NCBI GenBank assembly: GCA_937952875.1 | Contig: CALFDI010000111.1 | Span: 1 to 6,905, forward strand | From: an uncultured Verrucomicrobiales bacterium | GTDB taxonomy: Bacteria; Verrucomicrobiota; Verrucomicrobiia; Verrucomicrobiales; Akkermansiaceae | DNA: 6,905 nt | Direction of reading: 5' to 3' | Part shown: piece by piece, positions 1 to 4,503 of the stretch | How positions within the stretch are numbered: position 1 is the stretch's first letter | Layout: each line of letters starts with the position of its first letter | Translations under genes and position numbers: made by a program | Notes under the pieces: generated by a model | Seen by the model: the letters and a program-made list of their open reading frames with translations, nothing else | Told to the model about the DNA's origin: nothing | The model's database searches: none

Positions 1-172
1 AATGCGGAGTCAGACGTGCAGACCCCACCCAACCGGAAGCTTGCGGGAAACCGCTAGGCGCAGGTCCGCCGTCTTCGAAGTCACCATTCGTAACAGTAAT
101 AATAGTAGCTGCTTGAGTGGATAGCGCAGTGGCAAATAAGCTTACTGGTATGAGTTTAAATAAAATTTTCAT
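1..172 (-). CDS. Secreted protein with N-G-D-F-E motif, N-terminal fragment (partial)
   Basis: This reading frame starts at the ATG at 172-170 and stays open for 57 codons to the left edge, so only the N-terminus is visible. The first ~22 residues form a signal peptide: a lysine at position 2, a hydrophobic stretch (I-L-F-K-L-I-P-V-S-L-F-A) and a cleavage site around S-T-Q-A-A. The mature part begins A-T-I-I-T-V-T-N-G-D-F-E, followed by a glycine/proline-rich turn and G-W. An N-G-[DS]-F-E motif just after the signal peptide, with a G-W soon after, is typical of secreted beta-sandwich proteins (DUF642-like or PEP-CTERM-anchored) in Verrucomicrobiota; that assignment is inference, because the rest is missing. 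The frame is also open upstream to an ATG at 238-236, but the signal peptide and the promoter at 197-225 favour the start at 172. No Shine-Dalgarno is visible. It is divergent from the transporter gene. Confidence 0.6.
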   Translation of the reverse strand, partial: MKILFKLIPVSLFATALSTQAATIITVTNGDFEDGGPAPSGFPQASGWVGSARLTPH

Positions 173-196
173 ATTTTTAATGTGCAATAGTAAATA

Positions 197-225
197 ATTA
201 TCAGCAAATTTCACTAACCATTCAA
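197..225 (-). promoter_or_regulatory. Candidate sigma-70 promoter of the divergent secreted-protein gene
   Basis: On the minus strand TTGAAT (225-220) and GATAAT (202-197) are separated by exactly 17 bases. They match the -35 consensus at four of six positions and the -10 consensus at five of six. Transcription would begin near position 190, leaving a leader of about 18 bases before the ATG at 172. The match is seen in the sequence; that it works as a promoter is inference. Confidence 0.45.
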
Positions 226-253
226 TAGAGGTAAACATATTTTCACAACCTAT

Positions 254-281
254 CCAAAAGGATTGGTTTTGATTCTTTTGG
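254..281. repeat. Inverted repeat / possible operator or RNA hairpin
   Basis: CCAAAAG (254-260) is repeated in inverse as CTTTTGG (275-281). The arms extend inward by A-T pairs and two G-T wobbles to 11 pairs, with a six-base loop (265-270). No T-run follows on either strand, so it does not look like an intrinsic terminator. It lies about 30 bases upstream of the -35 box of the minus-strand gene and about 180 bases before the transporter start, which would suit a regulator binding site, but no regulator gene is present in the window. Confidence 0.35.
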
Positions 282-459
282 AAACGTAAACTCCCTCATT
301 CTAAACAGGTTCAAACAAGAAACTCACTTCTATTAACTAATCTTATCTTAATATGCCCTAGCATGACCTTGACCTTCAGAGCCTTGCTTGCTCTCTAGTA
401 GGAGCTTACTCATACTTCCTCACTATGAGACTAGTCTCTAAAACCCCACTCTCATCACT

Positions 460-2172
460 ATGGCTATTCCTGCCTTTCTTCTGAAAGAAAACATCATCGC
501 TAAGCCCGGCTTTAATCGCTGGCTAGTTCCTCCGGCATCTGTCCTCATCCACCTCTGTATTGGATCTGTGTATGCGTGGTCAGTCTTTAACACTCCCCTT
601 TCGCGCGAGCTGGGCGTGGCAGCCGAAGCAGCTTCGGACTGGAGCTTTAAAACCGTCGTTTGGATCTTCTCCATCGCGATCATTTTTCTCGGACTGGCAG
701 CAGCAATCGGTGGCCGCTGGCTAGAAAAGGTCGGACCTCGCTGTGTCGGTGTTACGGCGGCGATTCTCTGGGGCGGCGGCTTTTTAGTAGGCGCTCTTGG
801 AATCAAGCTACATTCCTTTCCTCTGCTGGTCTTTGGCTACGGTATCTTAGGAGGGTGTGGACTCGGTCTCGGCTACGTGTCCCCCGTCTCCACGCTGATC
901 CGATGGTTCCCGGACCGTCGCGGAATGGCAACTGGTCTCGCTATCATGGGCTTCGGCGGTGGAGCTATGCTAGGCGCTCCGATGAAGAAATACTTCATTG
1001 GCACTTATCAAGAAGCTCCTCAGGCAGTTTCCGTCTCCACTGACTCTCTCACGACTGAAGACGGCAAGCGTTTCGCTACTGTTGACGGACAGAAAATCGA
1101 GGTTGTCGTCGCTACGGACAAAGATGTCGAAAAGTTCAACGCCCTCGCCCGCAGTGAGGACGCTAAGATCACCGCTGGCGTCTATGCAGTCGGCACAGGG
1201 AATAGTGGCACCTTTGCCACCTTCACCACGCTCGGCCTTCTCTACTTGGTCGTCATGATCATCGCAGCCTTTCTCTATCGTGTGCCAGCTGAGAACTGGA
1301 AGCCAGAAGGCTGGACGCCTCCGCCCGCAGACCCGAAAAAGTCTCTTATTTCCAGTAAAAGTGTAGGCCTTGAGTCCGCAATGAAGACACCGCAGTTCTG
1401 GTTCCTCTGGATCGTTCTCTGCATGAACGTCACCGCAGGTATCGGCGTTCTTGGAGTCGCCAAGACAATGATCTCTGAAATCTTTGGAGCTGGCTTCACC
1501 ACAGAGGCTAAGGCTGGCTTCTTCTTCACTAACTACGTGATCATGATCTCCGTCTTTAACATGGTAGGCCGCTTCTTCTGGGCCTCTGTTTCTGATAAAA
1601 TCGGTCGCAAAGCCACCTACACCATCTTCTTCATCCTCGGCTGTGCGCTCTATCTGAGCATTCCTTATGCAGCAGCTAATGCTGGAGCATCAGCCTCCTC
1701 CACAGGCTTCATTATCTTCTACGCCGCTACCATGACTATATTCACGATGTATGGTGGAGGATTCGCGACGATCCCAGCCTACTTAGCTGACCTGTTCGGC
1801 ACGAAGTTTGTCGGAGCCATTCACGGGCGACTCCTCACCGCTTGGTCCACTGCAGGTGTGCTGGGGCCACTCGCCATAGCCGAGCTCCGCGCTCTGTCAG
1901 TGAACTCAGAAATTAAAAAACTCACCGAAAAAGTCTCTGAAAGTGATTTTGCTTCCTCGTTTGGGGCAGGAAAAGACAAGCTCTCAGAACTCGTTGAAGC
2001 CAAAACGGTCACCATTTCTAAGCTCATGCAAATCGCGCCAGAAGGCACTGTAGACCCGACTCCTACACTCTACAATACCACCATGTATACAATGGCAGCC
2101 TTGCTAATTGTTGGCTTAGTTGCCAATCTGCTTGTCAAGCCAGTGGATGCTAAGCACCACCTCTCAGAGTAA
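460..2172 (+). CDS. OFA-family (oxalate/formate antiporter-like) MFS transporter with two periplasmic insertions
   Basis: This 570-residue inner-membrane carrier belongs to the major facilitator superfamily. The N-terminal N-R-W-L-V-P-P-A-S-V-L-I, the L-C-I-G-S-V-Y-A-W-S-V-F segment in helix 1, and the G-L-G-Y-V-S-P-V-S-T-L-I-R-W-F-P-D-R-R-G block (residues 135-155) are hallmarks of the OFA family, whose characterised members move oxalate, formate or other small carboxylates. Twelve helices can be placed at about 21-43, 64-84, 94-114, 119-141, 157-175, 252-273, 311-331, 353-375, 386-405, 414-440, 455-475 and 540-560. A motif-A-like D-K-I-G-R-K (379-384) lies in the helix 8-9 loop. The protein is about 140 residues longer than a minimal carrier because of hydrophilic insertions at 176-250 and 476-540. 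The ATG at 460 is the only start possible after the in-frame stop at 439-441. Substrate cannot be assigned from the sequence; a monocarboxylate or sugar acid is a guess based on the neighbouring dehydrogenase. Confidence 0.88.
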   Translation: MAIPAFLLKENIIAKPGFNRWLVPPASVLIHLCIGSVYAWSVFNTPLSRELGVAAEAASDWSFKTVVWIFSIAIIFLGLAAAIGGRWLEKVGPRCVGVTAAILWGGGFLVGALGIKLHSFPLLVFGYGILGGCGLGLGYVSPVSTLIRWFPDRRGMATGLAIMGFGGGAMLGAPMKKYFIGTYQEAPQAVSVSTDSLTTEDGKRFATVDGQKIEVVVATDKDVEKFNALARSEDAKITAGVYAVGTGNSGTFATFTTLGLLYLVVMIIAAFLYRVPAENWKPEGWTPPPADPKKSLISSKSVGLESAMKTPQFWFLWIVLCMNVTAGIGVLGVAKTMISEIFGAGFTTEAKAGFFFTNYVIMISVFNMVGRFFWASVSDKIGRKATYTIFFILGCALYLSIPYAAANAGASASSTGFIIFYAATMTIFTMYGGGFATIPAYLADLFGTKFVGAIHGRLLTAWSTAGVLGPLAIAELRALSVNSEIKKLTEKVSESDFASSFGAGKDKLSELVEAKTVTISKLMQIAPEGTVDPTPTLYNTTMYTMAALLIVGLVANLLVKPVDAKHHLSE

Positions 2173-2204
2173 CATTTCTCTCTCTAAACAATCATTTAAA
2201 ACCC

Positions 2205-2210
2205 TATAAT
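2205..2210 (+). promoter_or_regulatory. Consensus -10 box (TATAAT) just before the dehydrogenase start
   Basis: A perfect TATAAT lies 11 bases before the ATG at 2222. Transcription would start near 2216-2218, giving a leader of only about 4-6 bases. No good -35 hexamer is found at 16-18 bases upstream, where the sequence is CT-rich. The box may serve the dehydrogenase independently of the transporter gene, which ends 49 bp upstream without an obvious terminator. An AT-rich chance match cannot be excluded. Confidence 0.35.
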
Positions 2211-2221
2211 CCATAGCATTT

Positions 2222-3598
2222 ATGAAAAAAGCACAATTGGCAGCCGTTCTCGGTGCCTCTCTCAGTTTAGGCCTTGGGTCTGCCTACGCGCAGGACGCAG
2301 CCTCTCTCGTTCCTCAGACTAAAGACAAAGTCGCACAGCCTGGAGGAAAGCTCCCAAATCCTGTCGATATCAAGATCGTCAAAGTCATCGGTGATCTCAT
2401 CGACCCCGTCAACGTCGTCTGCCCTAAGGACGGCACAGGGCGCCGCTTCGTGATCGAGCGTGATGGTTACGTCCGCATCGTGGACAAGGATGGAAAGATT
2501 CAATCTCGTAAAAGAGCCTTCCTCAATATTTCCGACACCACCGTCTCCTCATTCCTGGAGCAAGGTCTCTACGATCTTGAGTTCCACCCGGACTTTAAGA
2601 ACAACGGCAAATTCTACATCCACTACTCAGACATGTGGTTCAATGGTGATTCATTCATCGTAGAATACACAGTGGATAAGGATAATCCAAATAAGGCAGA
2701 TAAAGAAAGCGTCCGCGTGATCATGACGATCGAGCAGCCATATGCTAACCACAATGGTGGTGAACTCGCATTCGGCCCTGACGGCTATCTCTACATCGGC
2801 TCTGGTGACGGCGGCTGGGAAGGTGACGTTCTGGATGCTGGCCAAGACCTCAGCACACATCTTTCTAAGATTCTGCGTATCGATGTGAACACATCTACGC
2901 CAGACCGCGCTTACGGCATCCCGGCTGACAACCCACTCCTAACACCTAAGACACTTATGGTTCTCTTCGGTGTGTCTGAAGAGGCCTTTGCTGCGATTCA
3001 CCCGAAGGCTAAGCCTGAGATCTGGGCCTACGGTATCCGTAACCCATGGAAAATGAGCTTCGATAGCAAGACTGGCGATCTCTACATCGCAGACGTCGGC
3101 CAGAATTACTGGGAAGAGATTAACTTCCAACCAGCTAGCTCAAAAGGTGGTGAGAACTACGGGTGGAAGCACATGTGCGGCACTCATCCCTTCCCTATCA
3201 GTAAAAAGAACGCGCCAACTGTCGGCGTGCTTCCTATCTCTGAATACAGCCATAAAGACGATGGCATCTGCGTCGTCGGACTCGGTGTCTACCGCGGCAC
3301 GAAGTATCCATCGCTCGATGGCACCTACTTCGTCTCCGACTGGGGATCTGGTAAGATCTGGGGCATGCAACCAGGCGCTGAAGGCAAGTGGGTTATGGAA
3401 GAGCTAGCGAATACCACGCTCATGCCAACTGGTGGCGGAGAAGGCGAAGATGGCACCATTTACTTCACCACGGCGACAGCGAATTACGGTGGCCCAGTTA
3501 AGCCATCTGACAATGAAAAAGGTGCACTCTGGATGATCGTGGAAGCTGACAAGGTGCCAGAAGGTGCTGAAGAGATTCCGCTCGATCCAAAGAGCTAA
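2222..3598 (+). CDS. Secreted PQQ-dependent sugar (aldose) dehydrogenase, glucose/sorbosone dehydrogenase family
   Basis: The 458-residue product has a signal peptide (M-K-K, then a hydrophobic core, A-Y-A cleavage after residue 23) and acts in the periplasm. It has the six-bladed propeller fold family of soluble glucose dehydrogenase and E. coli aldose sugar dehydrogenase, which oxidise sugars with PQQ and calcium. Motifs in order: F-V-I-E-R-D-G (76-82), E-Q-G-L-Y-D-L-E-F-H-P-D-F (113-125), N-H-N-G-G-E-L-A-F-G-P-D-G (176-188) with His177 as the likely catalytic base, G-S-G-D-G-G (193-198), Q-D-L-S-T-H-L-S-K-I-L-R-I-D-V (208-222), P-E-I-W-A-Y-G-I-R-N-P-W (265-276), D-L-Y-I-A-D-V-G-Q-N (286-295) and G-G-E-N-Y-G-W (309-315). 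Residues ~240-262 form an insertion unusual for the family. Cysteines are at 67, 319 and 350. The start is fixed: an in-frame stop lies at 2207-2209 and no other start codon intervenes. It has no fused cytochrome or membrane domain, so it needs a separate electron acceptor. PQQ use is inferred from family; no PQQ biosynthesis gene is in the window. Confidence 0.88.
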   Translation: MKKAQLAAVLGASLSLGLGSAYAQDAASLVPQTKDKVAQPGGKLPNPVDIKIVKVIGDLIDPVNVVCPKDGTGRRFVIERDGYVRIVDKDGKIQSRKRAFLNISDTTVSSFLEQGLYDLEFHPDFKNNGKFYIHYSDMWFNGDSFIVEYTVDKDNPNKADKESVRVIMTIEQPYANHNGGELAFGPDGYLYIGSGDGGWEGDVLDAGQDLSTHLSKILRIDVNTSTPDRAYGIPADNPLLTPKTLMVLFGVSEEAFAAIHPKAKPEIWAYGIRNPWKMSFDSKTGDLYIADVGQNYWEEINFQPASSKGGENYGWKHMCGTHPFPISKKNAPTVGVLPISEYSHKDDGICVVGLGVYRGTKYPSLDGTYFVSDWGSGKIWGMQPGAEGKWVMEELANTTLMPTGGGEGEDGTIYFTTATANYGGPVKPSDNEKGALWMIVEADKVPEGAEEIPLDPKS

Positions 3599-3606
3599 AC
3601 AGCATT

Positions 3607-3623
3607 AGAAAATGCGATTTTCT
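3607..3623. repeat. Small AT-rich hairpin next to the terminator
   Basis: AGAAAA (3607-3612) and TTTTCT (3618-3623) are exact inverted arms around a five-base loop, nine bases after the dehydrogenase stop codon. The stem is A-T rich and weak alone. It sits two bases upstream of the terminator region and may be a 3'-end RNA structure or chance. Confidence 0.3.
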
Positions 3624-3624
3624 C

Positions 3625-3659
3625 AAAAAGGAGTGCCAGAGATGGCGCTCCTTTTTTTT
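3625..3659 (+). terminator. Strong rho-independent terminator after the dehydrogenase gene
   Basis: GGAGTGCC (3630-3637) pairs with GGCGCTCC (3644-3651) over eight positions with one G-U wobble and a six-base loop, and is followed at once by eight T residues (3652-3659). Five A residues (3625-3629) lie before the stem, so the structure can extend and could also stop transcription from the opposite strand. It begins 27 bases after the stop codon. It argues that the dehydrogenase and the downstream cupredoxin are mainly separate transcripts. Confidence 0.88.
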
Positions 3660-3772
3660 CGCCAAACGAATCTTATCCGAATTCCAAAAAGCGAATGAAA
3701 GATTTATCGAGGTATCAAATGCGCTTTCTTGATATGACTTCGGCATTCGCCCCTTTTTGAAACTCTACTTCG

Positions 3773-3778
3773 TATAAT
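3773..3778 (+). promoter_or_regulatory. Consensus -10 box (TATAAT) upstream of the cupredoxin gene
   Basis: A perfect TATAAT lies downstream of the dehydrogenase terminator and 41 bases before the preferred ATG at 3820. Transcription would start near 3785 with a leader of about 35 bases. No convincing -35 hexamer is found at 16-18 bases. The bases following the box are GC-rich (GCCCCGCG). The position after a terminator and before a gene makes a promoter likely, but the exact site is inferred from one hexamer. Confidence 0.4.
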
Positions 3779-3819
3779 GCCCCGCGTTTTCCTTGCAAGT
3801 CGGCCTCACTTTTCAGATT

Positions 3820-4422
3820 ATGGCTGTCATGCGTATTTTTTCTTCTCTCCTCGCTCTTTCTTTGATGGCAGCCCCAACCTTTGCGGAAGAGGCTACACCT
3901 TCTGCTGATGGCACCATTATCGCACCCGGTCAGTGTCACACTATCGTCCCGACTGGTGAGTTCGGTAAACCTGTTTTCGTTACCTTTGATGCTGAGAAAA
4001 AAGAAGCTTATCTGACGATCGTCGCCACTCTTACCGACCACAACTACGGTATGAACTTCAATGGTTATGCCAAAGGTGAAGCCGGCTACACCATCCCCGT
4101 CGGCTATAAAGTGAAGGTGAAGTTCTGTAATAACAGCCCTACCCCTCACAGCCTCATCATCGTCGAAGCTTCAGAAGCAAAAACGAAAATCAACCTCGGT
4201 GAAGAGCCATACTTCGACGGAGGCATGACACCTGATCCTCTCAAGGGCACTACCTCAAAAATCGTCGATTTCGAATTCGTCGTCGATGAACCAGGGAAGT
4301 TCGCCTTCGCCTGCGGCTTCCCTACACACTCAGCCCACGGTCACTGGATCCGTCTCGATGTCGTTAAAGACGGCGAACCGAAGTTCGTCGAACCAGAGAA
4401 AAAAATGGAAGAAGAGAAATAA
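3820..4422 (+). CDS. Secreted sulfocyanin-like blue copper protein (cupredoxin) with His in the axial position
   Basis: The 200-residue product starts with a signal peptide ending near P-T-F-A-E (cleavage after about residue 22) and would be a periplasmic one-electron carrier with a type 1 copper centre. The segment D-H-N-Y-G-M-N-F-N-G-Y (residues 73-83), then I-P-V-G-Y-K-V-K-V-K-F (92-102) and N-N-S-P-T-P-H-S-L-I-I-V (104-115), matches the sulfocyanin pattern. Copper ligands expected are His110, Cys165 and His170. The C-terminal loop reads C-G-F-P-T-H-S-A-H-G-H-W (165-176), where the family usually has C-x4-H-x4-M-W; the methionine is here His175, with a further His173. Cys39 and Cys103 could form a disulfide. 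The tail (about 184-200) is rich in Glu and Lys. The frame opens at a TTG at 3793, but the ATG at 3820, or that at 3829, gives a normal signal peptide. No Shine-Dalgarno is visible. It may take electrons from the upstream dehydrogenase (inference). Fold confidence is high; the exact family name is less certain. Confidence 0.82.
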   Translation: MAVMRIFSSLLALSLMAAPTFAEEATPSADGTIIAPGQCHTIVPTGEFGKPVFVTFDAEKKEAYLTIVATLTDHNYGMNFNGYAKGEAGYTIPVGYKVKVKFCNNSPTPHSLIIVEASEAKTKINLGEEPYFDGGMTPDPLKGTTSKIVDFEFVVDEPGKFAFACGFPTHSAHGHWIRLDVVKDGEPKFVEPEKKMEEEK

Positions 4423-4427
4423 TATTA

Positions 4428-4441
4428 CACTCACACGAGTG
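4428..4441 (+). repeat. Short hairpin after the cupredoxin gene, possible weak terminator
   Basis: CACTC (4428-4432) and GAGTG (4437-4441) form a five-base stem with a four-base loop, five bases after the stop codon. A run of five T residues follows only after nine further bases (4451-4455), too far for a standard intrinsic terminator. It may be a weak terminator, a 3'-end stabilising hairpin, or chance. Confidence 0.25.
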
Positions 4442-4451
4442 GGTCATGTCT

Positions 4452-4481
4452 TTTTCATAAAATCTATTCAAAGATTTTAAT
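4452..4481 (+). promoter_or_regulatory. Candidate promoter of the LTD-CotH gene
   Basis: TTTTCA (4452-4457, four of six matches to -35) and TTTAAT (4476-4481, five of six to -10) are 18 bases apart. Transcription would begin near 4488, giving a leader of about 16 bases before the ATG at 4504. The spacer is filled by the inverted repeat at 4458-4479. The region is AT-rich, which raises the rate of chance matches. Confidence 0.35.
4458..4479. repeat. Perfect 8-bp inverted repeat inside the candidate promoter
   Basis: TAAAATCT (4458-4465) and AGATTTTA (4472-4479) are exact inverted arms around a six-base spacer, giving a centre-to-centre distance of 14 bases. The repeat occupies the spacer and part of the -10 box of the candidate promoter, a position typical of repressor operators. 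No regulator gene is present in the window, so a role as operator is only inference. Confidence 0.4.
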
Positions 4482-4503
4482 CACTCTATTCGCTTACTAC
4501 ATA

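Larger units (their letters stand above)
173..459. other. Divergent intergenic region
   Basis: This 287-bp spacer separates the left-edge secreted-protein gene from the transporter gene and is clearly more AT-rich than the flanking coding DNA, mainly between 165 and 360. It holds the minus-strand promoter (197-225) and the inverted repeat (254-281). For the rightward gene only weak promoter matches are visible: TTGCTC (388-393) with 17 bases to CATACT (411-416), or TTGACC (369-374) with 19 bases to TCTAGT (394-399). No small open frame with a convincing start or recognisable product was found here. Confidence 0.6.

Noticed and set aside
369..399. TTGACC with TCTAGT as promoter of the transporter gene
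   Set aside because: The spacing is 19 bases and the -10 matches only four of six positions; kept only as a weak candidate in the intergenic entry.
438..806. Minus-strand open frame of 122 codons opposite the transporter gene
   Set aside because: It lies antisense to the well-supported transporter start and first helices, has no recognisable domain and an arginine/proline-rich composition typical of shadow frames.
460..3598. Frameshift or pseudogene in the transporter or dehydrogenase, given the unusual lengths
   Set aside because: Both frames are continuous, and the extra length falls in discrete insertions flanked by intact family motifs, so neither gene looks broken.
3793..3819. TTG at 3793 as the cupredoxin start
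   Set aside because: It would put nine extra, partly hydrophobic residues before an otherwise normal signal peptide, with no ribosome binding site; the ATG at 3820 or 3829 fits better.
3715..4149. Minus-strand open frame of 144 codons over the cupredoxin gene
   Set aside because: It is antisense to clear cupredoxin motifs, has no signal or domain of its own, and its composition fits a shadow of the real gene.
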